Under the pieces are notes generated by a model that saw only the letters and a program-made list of their open reading frames with translations, was not told the origin of the DNA and did not search any database. A program made the position numbers and the translations under genes. A stretch of DNA of 10,888 bases, taken from Treponema sp. Lineage in GTDB: Bacteria; Spirochaetota; Spirochaetia; Treponematales; Treponemataceae. The stretch covers positions 1-10,888 of the forward strand of contig JAAZCS010000226.1 of assembly GCA_012513125.1 (NCBI GenBank), read 5' to 3'. Shown here in pieces: positions 1 through 6,979 of this stretch. Numbering within the stretch: position 1 is the first letter of the stretch; every line of letters starts with the position of its first letter.

Positions 1-1218
1 CATACAACTTGGGAAGCTTCTGGACATGTTGGACATTTTAGCGATCCAATGATTGATTGTACTGAATGCAAAGCCCGTTTTCGTGCCGATCAATTGATTG
101 AAGAATTTTGTGCATCTCATAATGTTTCTACTGATAAGCCTGTTGATACAATGAGTCATGAAGAAATGAAAGTTTTCATTGAAGAAAAGAATATTAATTG
201 TCCGACTTGTGGAAAACATAATTATACAGATGTCCGTGAATTTAATTTAATGTTCAAAACTCATTTGGGACCAGTTGCTACAGATGCTTCTTTGGTTTAT
301 TTAAGACCAGAAACTTGCCAGAGTATTTTCGTTGATTTCAAAAATATAGTTCAATCTAGCAGACAAAAAGTTCCTTTTGGGGTTGCTCAAGTTGGAAAAT
401 CTTTCAGAAATGAAATTATATTTAAAAACTTCATCTTTAGAACTTGTGAATTTGAACAGATGGAAATGGAATATTTCTGTAAACCAGGAACTGAAGATGA
501 AACATTTGAAAGATGGCGACAAGACAGATGGAATTTCTATTTGAAATATGGAATTTCTGAGAAAAATTTGAAATGGCATCATCATGATAAATTGGCACAT
601 TATGCAAAAGATGCTTATGATGTTACATATAATTTCCCAATTGGTTTTGAGGAAATTGAGGGAGTTCATAGCCGTACAGATTTCGATTTGACTCAGCATA
701 TGAAATTTTCAAAAAAGGATATGACTTATATAGATCAAGATGATGGAAATAAGAAATATATTCCTTATGTAATTGAAACTTCTGCCGGATTGAACAGAAA
801 TTTCTTAATGTTCTTATGCGAAGCCTACGAAGAGCAAAATGTTGCAAAAGAGGGCGAGCCTGAAGATTTCAGAACTGTTCTTCATTTGGATCCTCGTTTG
901 GCACCAATAACAGTTGCGGTTTTGCCACTTATGAAGAAAGATGGACTTGCTGAACTTGCAAAAGAAATTCAACATGAATTGAAAGAAGATTTCGTTACTG
1001 ATTATGATGTTTCGGGAACAATTGGAAAAAGATATCGCCGTCAAGATGAAATAGGAACTCCATTCTGCGTTACAATTGACCATGATACTTTATCTGATGG
1101 AACAGTAACTGTTCGTTTTAGAGATTCAATGGAACAAATTCGCGTAAACAGAAAAGATTTGATTTCTGAATTGCAAAAATTAATCAAAAGTTATAAACCA
1201 GTAGAAAAGAAAAATTAG
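1..1218 (+). CDS. glyS: Glycyl-tRNA synthetase, single-chain type (5' end missing)
   Basis: Class II aminoacyl-tRNA synthetase that charges tRNA-Gly with glycine in the cytoplasm. The frame is open from base 1, and the residues before the first ATG at 49 already read [13 protein letters not shown], a hallmark of this family, so the true start lies upstream and 405 residues are visible. Seen in order: a Cys pair at 20/23 and a second at 67/70 (a likely zinc-binding insertion), the [11 protein letters not shown] glycine-pocket region (100-110), class II motif 2 FRNE (135-138), a motif 3-like AGLNR, and a C-terminal anticodon-binding domain starting near [14 protein letters not shown]. This is the alpha2 eukaryote/archaeal-like form, not the alpha/beta form of E. 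coli. Oddities: the usual PETAQG reads PETCQS, and FRTREFEQME reads [10 protein letters not shown]. It ends just before a hairpin terminator. Identification is secure. Confidence 0.96.
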   Translation, partial: HTTWEASGHVGHFSDPMIDCTECKARFRADQLIEEFCASHNVSTDKPVDTMSHEEMKVFIEEKNINCPTCGKHNYTDVREFNLMFKTHLGPVATDASLVYLRPETCQSIFVDFKNIVQSSRQKVPFGVAQVGKSFRNEIIFKNFIFRTCEFEQMEMEYFCKPGTEDETFERWRQDRWNFYLKYGISEKNLKWHHHDKLAHYAKDAYDVTYNFPIGFEEIEGVHSRTDFDLTQHMKFSKKDMTYIDQDDGNKKYIPYVIETSAGLNRNFLMFLCEAYEEQNVAKEGEPEDFRTVLHLDPRLAPITVAVLPLMKKDGLAELAKEIQHELKEDFVTDYDVSGTIGKRYRRQDEIGTPFCVTIDHDTLSDGTVTVRFRDSMEQIRVNRKDLISELQKLIKSYKPVEKKN

Positions 1219-1222
1219 AAAC

Positions 1223-1265
1223 TAGTGGAGTGTGTTTTTAATATTCACACTCCATTAATTTTATT
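1223..1265 (+). terminator. Rho-independent terminator after glyS
   Basis: A 12-bp stem with one G-U pair is formed by 1223-1234 and 1246-1257. Its core GGAGTGTG (1227-1234) pairs with CACACTCC (1246-1253). The loop is 11 nt of A/T, and a T-rich stretch (ATTTTATTT) follows. It begins 4 nt after the glyS stop codon. Confidence 0.75.
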
Positions 1266-1273
1266 TCTATAAA
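1244..1273 (+). promoter_or_regulatory. Candidate sigma70-type promoter of the reductase-like gene
   Basis: TTCACA (1244-1249, 5 of 6 to the -35 consensus), an 18-bp spacer and TATAAA (1268-1273, 5 of 6 to the -10 consensus) would start a transcript near 1280, about 20 nt before the TTG start codon. The -35 box lies in the right arm of the glyS terminator hairpin. This is a motif match only. Confidence 0.4.
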
Positions 1274-1286
1274 GCGTGTAAATGAT

Positions 1287-1291
1287 AAGGA
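1287..1291 (+). promoter_or_regulatory. Shine-Dalgarno AAGGA that supports the TTG start
   Basis: AAGGA lies 8 nt before TTG at 1300. The only nearby ATG (1282) runs into a stop after three codons, so TTG is the reasonable initiation codon. Confidence 0.65.
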
Positions 1292-1299
1292 TATAAATT

Positions 1300-2061
1300 T
1301 TGGAATATGTGCGTTTAGGAAAATCAGGATTAATGGTAAGTAGAGTTGCTTTTGGTTCAATGAGATTGGTTAATGTATCAAAAGAAGATGATTCAGCTAT
1401 TTTGATACGAAAAGCCTATGATTCTGGTATAAATTTCTTTGATACAACAAGAAGAATTCAAGATAGTGAAAAAATCTTGGGTGACGCAATTTACGATATC
1501 AAAAAAAATGTAATTCTTGCAACTACCACAACCGCTTTTACAGGAAATGATATACGAAATGAATTAGAATCAAGCTTGATGTCCTTGCATTGCGACAGCA
1601 TTGATTTGTATCAATATGAAACAGATGTTTTTTTACCTTTCCCTGGATTTAGAGATAAAATTTATGACACGCTTGTTGCCTTAAAAAATGAAAATAAAAT
1701 AAAACACATAGGAATAGTTACTACAAATATTGATACTGCAAAAAAAGCTGTTTTATCAGGGTTGTATGAAACAATTCAATTTCCATTTTCAATTGTAAGT
1801 TCAGAAGCCGTTATCGAATTAGTAAAAATGTGTGACGAAAATGATGTTGGCTTTATTGCGATGCAACCTCTATGTGGTGGCGTCGTTCAAAATATTCCGC
1901 TTGCTTTTGGTTTTCTTCATCAATATGAAAATGTAATTCCTTTGTGGGGAGTTCAAAATAAAAACGAGTTGGAACAGATTTTGTATTTTAATGAACATCC
2001 GCCAGTTGTTGATGAGAAATTTTTGCAGGATGTTGAAAAAGAAAGAATGTTCTTTAATTAG
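1300..2061 (+). CDS. Aldo/keto reductase-fold protein with a lost active site
   Basis: The 253-residue product belongs to the aldo/keto reductase (AKR) superfamily, a TIM-barrel fold. It opens with YVRLGKSGLMVSRVAFGSMRL, the usual first strand of the bacterial FeS-associated AKR branch, and continues with FFDTTRRIQDSEKILG (46-61), SIDLYQYE (100-107), KIKHIGIVTTN and VGFIAMQPLCGGVV. The AKR catalytic tetrad is Asp, Tyr, Lys, His. Here Asp48 is kept, but the Tyr position is Ile53, the Lys position (ATK) is Thr76 and the His position (YQxH) is Glu107. The protein stops right after the IEK/DRxE-like helix, and it lacks the Cys-rich CGYC-type tail that many relatives carry. Start is TTG at 1300 with AAGGA 8 nt before it. 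The reading frame shows no disruption, so it is a preserved gene and not an obvious pseudogene. The inferred role is non-catalytic (binding or regulatory); substrate unknown. Confidence 0.85.
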   Translation: MEYVRLGKSGLMVSRVAFGSMRLVNVSKEDDSAILIRKAYDSGINFFDTTRRIQDSEKILGDAIYDIKKNVILATTTTAFTGNDIRNELESSLMSLHCDSIDLYQYETDVFLPFPGFRDKIYDTLVALKNENKIKHIGIVTTNIDTAKKAVLSGLYETIQFPFSIVSSEAVIELVKMCDENDVGFIAMQPLCGGVVQNIPLAFGFLHQYENVIPLWGVQNKNELEQILYFNEHPPVVDEKFLQDVEKERMFFN

Positions 2062-3422
2062 TCAAATGCACTAATGTCAACATTTTCAATTGTTGAGTTA
2101 GACTCAGTTGCTGGTTTTTCTGTTGTTTCAGGTTTTGGGTTTGTGGATGTTTCGTTCTTTTTATGTTCTTCTAAAGCTTGTTTTCTTGCTTCTTCAATAC
2201 TTTTGTATTTTTCTTCTTGAAGAGAAATCATATCTATTCTTTCAGAATTAGATAAAACTCTTACTATGCTAAGCTCGTTGTCGTTTGTTTGTATTGTAAT
2301 TGGCGACCCATCTTTTTCTTTTTCCATTAACAGTTGAACAACTGGAAGTTTTGGATTTTCCGGATTATTATCAGTAACAATTGCAATTTTTCTATTCTTC
2401 AAATAAACGTATGTTCCAATTGGATAAAGTGATACAGAATAAAGCAATGCCTTTACGATAACATCGTCATATTGGCGATTTTGATTTTGAAGAATTTCTA
2501 CAATAGCCTCAAATGAAGAACGTTCTTTTTTATAATTTCTTTCAGAAGTAATTGCTTCGTATGAACATGCAACAGAAATAATTTTTGCATATGTTGATAT
2601 TTTATCGCTTGTAAGTTTTCTAGGATAACCAGTTCCGTTTTCTTTTTCATGATGTTCAAGAATTGCCAGTTGAATTGTAAGTGGGAATCCAAGCTCTTTT
2701 GCAATGCTGTAAACAAAAACTGAGTGTTTTTTTATCTGTATTCGTTCACCTGATGTTAGTGGTTTTGTCTTCATGTATAGTTGAGGTGGCAATCTGAGCA
2801 TTCCAATTTCGTGAATTATGCACGCTTCTCCAAGTTCTATCATTTTTGAAAGTGTCATATGAAGCTGAAGCCCAACAGAAAGTGCTAATACAGTTGTTCT
2901 CATACAGTGAATTACAATGTAGTTGTGTTTTGTTTCACCTGAGCTTGAATTAATCCTTAAAATGAATCTTCTATTTTCCTTAATAAAAATACACAATTCT
3001 TTTACTGTATCTGATAGTTCTTCTTGATTTATTGCTTTATGAGTTGCGTAGTGGGTAAAGACATAATCTATGAAATTTATATATTCGTCATAAACTTTTT
3101 GGACACCGTTCATTCTGTTTGCGTCACTGTTTACAATGTCCTTGTTGTTTTTTTGAGATTCTATGATAGCATTTTTTAGTGATTCGCCGATTTTTTCTGT
3201 TTGCTCTGGCTGTTCATCAGTTTTTTTATCAATACCGATATCGCCACCTAAACTTAGGTCTCCATTTGAATTAAACGTGTGGAATTCCCATTCAGTTAAA
3301 GCATTTAATAGTTCTTTAGAGATTGAAACAGATCTTGGAATCAATAATACATTATTATCAATTAATATATCTTCTGTGAACGTTAATCCTTCTTTTAATG
3401 ATTCCAATTGAATATTATTCAT
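2058..3422 (-). CDS. HD-GYP domain protein with altered catalytic residues
   Basis: A 454-residue cytoplasmic protein with no signal peptide or membrane segment. Residues 1-60 form a small N-terminal domain (LKEGLTFTEDILID), as seen ahead of many stand-alone HD-GYP domains, followed by a polar linker. The HD-GYP domain spans about 165-335: H172, H204, H233, H257-H258-E259 and GTGYP (263-267) are present. HD-GYP proteins usually hydrolyse cyclic di-GMP at a two- or three-metal site. Here the HDxGK motif reads HEIGM (Asp to Glu205, Lys to Met208), and the ADxxDAL motif reads ACSYEAI (metal-binding Asp to Cys286). Residues 335-400 form a further small domain, and 409-454 are a Lys/Glu/Thr/Asn-rich disordered tail. 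Start ATG at 3422 has an upstream AGGAAA. It lies 58 bp downstream of the ankyrin lipoprotein gene with no clear promoter between. Catalysis is doubtful; nucleotide binding or signalling is plausible. Confidence 0.88.
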   Translation of the reverse strand: MNNIQLESLKEGLTFTEDILIDNNVLLIPRSVSISKELLNALTEWEFHTFNSNGDLSLGGDIGIDKKTDEQPEQTEKIGESLKNAIIESQKNNKDIVNSDANRMNGVQKVYDEYINFIDYVFTHYATHKAINQEELSDTVKELCIFIKENRRFILRINSSSGETKHNYIVIHCMRTTVLALSVGLQLHMTLSKMIELGEACIIHEIGMLRLPPQLYMKTKPLTSGERIQIKKHSVFVYSIAKELGFPLTIQLAILEHHEKENGTGYPRKLTSDKISTYAKIISVACSYEAITSERNYKKERSSFEAIVEILQNQNRQYDDVIVKALLYSVSLYPIGTYVYLKNRKIAIVTDNNPENPKLPVVQLLMEKEKDGSPITIQTNDNELSIVRVLSNSERIDMISLQEEKYKSIEEARKQALEEHKKNETSTNPKPETTEKPATESNSTIENVDISAFD

Positions 3423-3480
3423 ATTAAAGCTTTTCCTATTACATCTAGATTTTCGGTATATTGTATTTATTACTTAAATT

Positions 3481-6252
3481 CTACTTTTTATCAGTGTTGA
3501 GTAAATTAAGTAAATCTGAACGTTTCCACCTTGCTGCTATTGTGTATGGAGTATCTCCAGAAACATTTTTGGTATTGATATTCAAACCGTATGAAATCAA
3601 TGTCTTCAAAATATCTACAGATGAATTTTTTGCTGCATAATGAAGAATTGTATTTCCTTGAACATCAGATAGAGAACCTGCATATTTAACAATGCTTTCA
3701 ATCATTTTCATATTTTTCTTTTCTAATGCGATTGTTACACCGTTGTTTCCTTTTTTATCAATCATTTGGAAAGGATTTGCACCATTTTCAAGAAGAATTG
3801 TGGCCATCGTTAAATTGTCTTTTTCAATTGCATAATTTAGAGGTGTATACCCGGATGAATTTCGTGTATCAAGTGGAAAACCTTCTTTGATTATTTCTTG
3901 AAGTAATTCAGTTGATGCATTTTTTGTTACTATGATGTGGATTGGTGTGTTTCCATCGCTATCAGTTATATTCAATGAATTACTTAGAACTTCTTTGATA
4001 ATTGAAAAATCTTTGTTTATAACAATTGAGAAAGGAGTGTTTCCTTGTTTGTCTCTTGCAAGTGCATTTGCTCCTGAATCTCTGATTAATTTTATAAGTT
4101 CAATATTTCCTTGATAAGCTGCTTCATGGAAAGCGTTGCTTCCGTTGATGTCTTGAATATTTGGATTTCCACCATATGAAAGTAATAGTTTTACAATGTC
4201 AACATTTTGTCCTTTTATAGCATCCATTAAAATAGTAACGCCATTCGTGTCACAAGAGTTGATATCTGCACCTTGTTTGATTAAATATTCAGCAACATTG
4301 CTTTTTCCTGCCAAAGAAGCTTCTGCCAATGGTGATTTTCCTGCACTATTCTGTGCGTTGATGTTGATTCCTTGTTCAATGAGCGTTTGAATTGATGAAA
4401 GGGCATCCCATCGAACTGCCATGTGAAGTAAAGTGCTTCCAAGATTATCTCTTGTATTTACAGAAGCACCTCCATCTATTATCAATTTAATAATATCTGG
4501 ATTGTTTGTCTTTACTGCATTGAATAATGGAATTTCACCATTTGCATTTTTTGCGTTTACATTTGCACCTTTTGATAAAAGTGAAATAATTGCGTCTTTG
4601 TATTGCCATTCTGTTGCGTAATGTAGAGGTGTGTTTCCACTTCCATCCGTGGCGTTAATCGTATTTGATGTTATAAGCCAATCTTGAATAGTTCCACCAT
4701 GTTTTAAGGCTAATCTAAGAGGTGAATTGTTGTTTATATTTGTAGAAAAAATATCAGAATTTTTTGAAAGAAGAATTTCTCCAACTTTTTGTCGATTTTT
4801 CAAAATTGTTATGAATAAAGCTGAATTTCCATCTCTGTTTCGGGTGTTTACATCGTCCATAAAGCTAACAATATATTGAATCTTTGAAAGATTTGAATTG
4901 TTTAACAATGCAATGTGTAAAGGTGTATTTCCCTCTGAATCTTGCAAGTCAATATTTGATTTATTAAGAATAGCTTCAAGAAGTTCGTTGCTACTGTTTA
5001 ATGCGAGAATTAATGGTGAATTGCCATTTGTGTCTTTTGTGTGAATATTTGCTTTATTTGCAGTAAGAAGTTTTGCTATCAAAATGTCATTTTTTTGAAC
5101 AGCAATTTCAAGAGGTGTAACTCCTTCTTTGTTTCTTGCGTCAATATCAACTTTATTTTTAAGTAGCAATTCGATGCTTGCAGAGTCGATATTCATCATT
5201 GCTGCAGTGTGAAGAATTGTGTCTCCATACATATCTTTTTGTGTGATGTCAGCTTTATATGAAAGCAAAAGAGAATATGTTTCAAAAATCTTATCATTTG
5301 GAATAATAATCATTATTGGAGTTTTTCCAAGATTATCCTTTGCGTTTACGTTTGCACCAGCACTTAACAAAAGCTTTGTGTTTTCTATATTTCCATAACG
5401 AACTGATTCATGAAGGGGAGTTGAACCTGAACTATCTTGGGATGAAGTATTTGCTCCGTTTTCAAGTAAATATTTTGTTATAGCAGTATGGCCAAAGATT
5501 GAACTTATATGAAGAGGTGTTTGATTGTCGTCGAAGCGCGTATTCAGATTTCTTGATGCTAAAGCAGTTTGGAAATATGCAAAATCAGTTTCAACTTCAT
5601 CTGCTCCGCCCATGATAAGTTCTGCTGCAATGTGAATAGAAATATCATTGTTTATATCATCAAAAGCATAATCTAAAGGAGTTTTTCCATTGTCATCTTT
5701 TACTGAAATAGGAAGTTTTTTTTGGACACAATATTCTATTCCACGTAAATTTTTTGTTTGAACAAAATAGTGTACTATACTTTTTCCTTCTGTATCACGT
5801 ATTTCACCAGATTTAGTATTGATAAAAATATCATAATAAGAATCATTTTCGAGTAATCCCAAATCTAATGCAGTAATTCCATCTTTGTTGCGTGCAAAAA
5901 TATTGCTGCCTAAAGTGTAAAGTGTTCGTGCAGCATCAACGCAACCATTGTTAATTGCAACATGAAGAGGAGTTTCACTTTGGAAGTTTTTTAATTCTGT
6001 ATCAGCACCTTTAAAAATAAAATATGAAATCAAATCGGTATCATTCATTTGTGCTGCCAAGTGGAGAACTGTATTTCCGTCCTCATCTGGTGAGTTGATA
6101 TCATTTGGTGTTAAAAAAAGACCTTTTGCCTGTTCAATTTGTCCTTCTCTAATTAAATCTTGAGGAGTTGTTGGCTTTTTAATGTTGTTTGTTTGGCATC
6201 CAAAAAATACAGTTAAAATCAATGATATTAAAAAGAATATTTTTTTGTTCAT
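3481..6252 (-). CDS. Giant ankyrin-repeat lipoprotein (about 26 repeats)
   Basis: A 923-residue lipoprotein. The N-terminus MNKKIFFLISLILTVFFGC is a lysine-led hydrophobic signal ending in a loose lipobox (FFGC), so Cys19 is the likely lipid-modified first residue of the mature protein, which would be anchored to a membrane. From about residue 56 to the end the protein is a continuous ankyrin solenoid of roughly 26 units of 30-34 residues with the DxxGNTPLHxA pattern; unit 5 is degenerate and carries an insertion. Residues 30-55 look like an N-terminal capping helix pair. No enzymatic domain is visible. Ankyrin arrays act as protein-binding scaffolds; the partner is unknown. Two Met codons lie upstream in frame (6271-6273 and 6268-6270), but only ATG at 6252 has a Shine-Dalgarno and gives a clean signal peptide. 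It probably forms an operon with the HD-GYP gene 58 bp downstream. Confidence 0.9.
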   Translation of the reverse strand: MNKKIFFLISLILTVFFGCQTNNIKKPTTPQDLIREGQIEQAKGLFLTPNDINSPDEDGNTVLHLAAQMNDTDLISYFIFKGADTELKNFQSETPLHVAINNGCVDAARTLYTLGSNIFARNKDGITALDLGLLENDSYYDIFINTKSGEIRDTEGKSIVHYFVQTKNLRGIEYCVQKKLPISVKDDNGKTPLDYAFDDINNDISIHIAAELIMGGADEVETDFAYFQTALASRNLNTRFDDNQTPLHISSIFGHTAITKYLLENGANTSSQDSSGSTPLHESVRYGNIENTKLLLSAGANVNAKDNLGKTPIMIIIPNDKIFETYSLLLSYKADITQKDMYGDTILHTAAMMNIDSASIELLLKNKVDIDARNKEGVTPLEIAVQKNDILIAKLLTANKANIHTKDTNGNSPLILALNSSNELLEAILNKSNIDLQDSEGNTPLHIALLNNSNLSKIQYIVSFMDDVNTRNRDGNSALFITILKNRQKVGEILLSKNSDIFSTNINNNSPLRLALKHGGTIQDWLITSNTINATDGSGNTPLHYATEWQYKDAIISLLSKGANVNAKNANGEIPLFNAVKTNNPDIIKLIIDGGASVNTRDNLGSTLLHMAVRWDALSSIQTLIEQGININAQNSAGKSPLAEASLAGKSNVAEYLIKQGADINSCDTNGVTILMDAIKGQNVDIVKLLLSYGGNPNIQDINGSNAFHEAAYQGNIELIKLIRDSGANALARDKQGNTPFSIVINKDFSIIKEVLSNSLNITDSDGNTPIHIIVTKNASTELLQEIIKEGFPLDTRNSSGYTPLNYAIEKDNLTMATILLENGANPFQMIDKKGNNGVTIALEKKNMKMIESIVKYAGSLSDVQGNTILHYAAKNSSVDILKTLISYGLNINTKNVSGDTPYTIAARWKRSDLLNLLNTDKK

Positions 6253-6256
6253 ATTT

Positions 6257-6261
6257 CCCCT
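6257..6261 (-). promoter_or_regulatory. Shine-Dalgarno AGGGG that decides the lipoprotein start
   Basis: AGGGG on the minus strand lies 4 nt before the ATG at 6252. The two ATG codons at 6273 and 6270 have no purine-rich site before them. The spacing is short but acceptable. Confidence 0.55.
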
Positions 6262-6287
6262 GAAAAGCATCATTCTATAACATGTTT

Positions 6288-6293
6288 ATTATA
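6288..6293 (-). promoter_or_regulatory. Candidate -10 box for the ankyrin lipoprotein gene
   Basis: A perfect TATAAT on the minus strand lies 35 nt before the ATG at 6252, within the 174-bp gap between perR and this gene. No good -35 hexamer exists at 16-18 bp, where only TAATTT-like sequences occur. I saw no GC-rich terminator for perR in this gap and nothing else recognisable. Confidence 0.4.
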
Positions 6294-6426
6294 ATTCACT
6301 TTGATTACGTAAATTATCATGCTATAAAGCTATTTGAATCTAAAACGGCTATTAATTTCAGACTTTTATAGTTATTTATCGGGAAAATTGTATTTTGATT
6401 TTAGTGTTAATTGGAAAAAACTGTAT

Positions 6427-6843
6427 TTATTTTGTGCAATTATTGCAAGTTCCCCAAATGTAGGTTTGAACTGACGATGTTACAAAACCTTTTGGTAGCA
6501 TAGAATTATATTTTGAATGGTCTTCAGTTTCTTTATAAAAAACGTCAAATATTGAATTACAGTTTAAACATTTAAAGTGAATATGGTTTTTCATTTCACA
6601 ATCAAATCTTAGTTTATCATCTTCAATTTTTATAAATTGAACTAGCTCTTTTTCTTCAAACAGTTTCATTGTGTTATAAACTGTCGTTTTTGAAAGGGTA
6701 GGAAAACGTGGATGTAATGATAAATAAATTGTTTCAATATCAGGATGATTTTTGTTTTCAAAAATATATGCATAAATTGCCAATCTTTGAATTGAAAGCT
6801 TTACGCCAGCATCAGTTAATCTTTTTTGGTAATCTAATTCCAT
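6427..6843 (-). CDS. perR: Peroxide-responsive Fur-family repressor PerR
   Basis: A 138-residue DNA-binding metalloregulator. The winged-helix domain is at 1-80 (GVKLSIQRLAIYAYI, then the recognition region LSKTTVYNTMKLF), and the dimerization/metal domain follows. By alignment from memory with B. subtilis PerR, all five regulatory metal ligands are kept: His33, Asp81, His87, His89 and Asp100. Asp at the last position is the peroxide-sensing form, whereas Fur has Glu there. The structural zinc site is Cys92/Cys95 plus Cys133/Cys136. PerR is known to lose DNA binding when H2O2 oxidises the ligand His residues under Fe2+. The open frame extends 24 codons upstream to 6915, but that extension covers the promoter and has no family similarity; ATG at 6843 has AAGG 9 nt before it and starts at MELDYQKRLTDAGVK. 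It is divergent from the permease gene. Confidence 0.9.
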   Translation of the reverse strand: MELDYQKRLTDAGVKLSIQRLAIYAYIFENKNHPDIETIYLSLHPRFPTLSKTTVYNTMKLFEEKELVQFIKIEDDKLRFDCEMKNHIHFKCLNCNSIFDVFYKETEDHSKYNSMLPKGFVTSSVQTYIWGTCNNCTK

Positions 6844-6852
6844 AAATAACAA

Positions 6853-6856
6853 CCTT
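6853..6856 (-). promoter_or_regulatory. Shine-Dalgarno AAGG of perR
   Basis: AAGG on the minus strand, 9 nt before the ATG at 6843, supports this start over the longer open frame beginning at 6915. Confidence 0.5.
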
Positions 6857-6862
6857 ACAAAT

Positions 6863-6877
6863 TTGTAATTATTATAA
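6863..6877. promoter_or_regulatory. PerR box (operator)
   Basis: TTGTAATTATTATAA matches the known PerR-box consensus TTATAATNATTATAA at 13 of 14 defined positions. It overlaps the -10 and start-site region of the predicted perR promoter, where bound repressor would block transcription. An overlapping perfect 14-bp palindrome, ATTATTATAATAAT, occupies 6868-6881. Confidence 0.65.
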
Positions 6878-6902
6878 TAATGTAGCAATTCAAAAAAGTC
6901 AA
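6874..6902 (-). promoter_or_regulatory. Predicted perR promoter
   Basis: On the minus strand, TTGACT (6902-6897, 5 of 6) is separated by 17 bp from TATTAT (6879-6874, 5 of 6). The start of transcription would fall near 6866-6868, inside the PerR box, leaving a leader of about 24 nt that contains the AAGG ribosome site. Confidence 0.6.
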
Positions 6903-6939
6903 AAGCAAAAAACAAAAACTATACAATTGACTAAAATCA

Positions 6940-6948
6940 TGTTATATT
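6940..6948 (+). promoter_or_regulatory. Extended -10 promoter of the permease gene
   Basis: TGTTATATT is a TGn-extended -10 box with 5 of 6 matches in the hexamer. It lies about 31 nt before the ATG at 6980. The TTGACT at 6927-6932 is only 10 bp away and cannot serve as its -35. The short leader leaves no room for a purine riboswitch. Confidence 0.45.
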
Positions 6949-6966
6949 TAAGAAATTTTTATATAC

Positions 6967-6971
6967 AAGGA
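6967..6971 (+). promoter_or_regulatory. Shine-Dalgarno of the permease gene
   Basis: AAGGA lies 8 nt before the ATG at 6980, an optimal spacing that fixes this start. Confidence 0.7.
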
Positions 6972-6979
6972 CGATTCTT

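Noticed and set aside
3423..3480. Separate promoter for the HD-GYP gene
   Set aside because: TACAAT- and TGTAAT-like hexamers occur on the minus strand, but none has a fitting -35 at 16-18 bp.
4196..4621. Plus-strand open frames across the ankyrin gene
   Set aside because: They are antisense shadows of the repeat pattern with no ribosome site and no recognisable protein features.
6253..6273. Upstream Met codons for the ankyrin lipoprotein
   Set aside because: They lack a Shine-Dalgarno and would put MMLFRGN ahead of a standard lipoprotein signal peptide.
6280..6294. PerR-box-like sequence at the ankyrin gene promoter
   Set aside because: Only one half-site (ATTATAA) is good; the other half matches 3 of 7, which is expected in AT-rich promoter DNA.
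6844..6915. 24-codon N-terminal extension of PerR to an ATG at 6915
   Set aside because: It has no Fur-family similarity, has no ribosome site, and covers the promoter and PerR box; ATG at 6843 fits all three criteria better.
6927..6948. TTGACT plus TATATT as a classical permease promoter
   Set aside because: The spacer is only 10 bp, too short for sigma70; the extended -10 reading is preferred.
6903..6979. Purine riboswitch ahead of the permease gene
   Set aside because: The predicted leader is only about 25 nt, and no paired aptamer core or terminator is visible.
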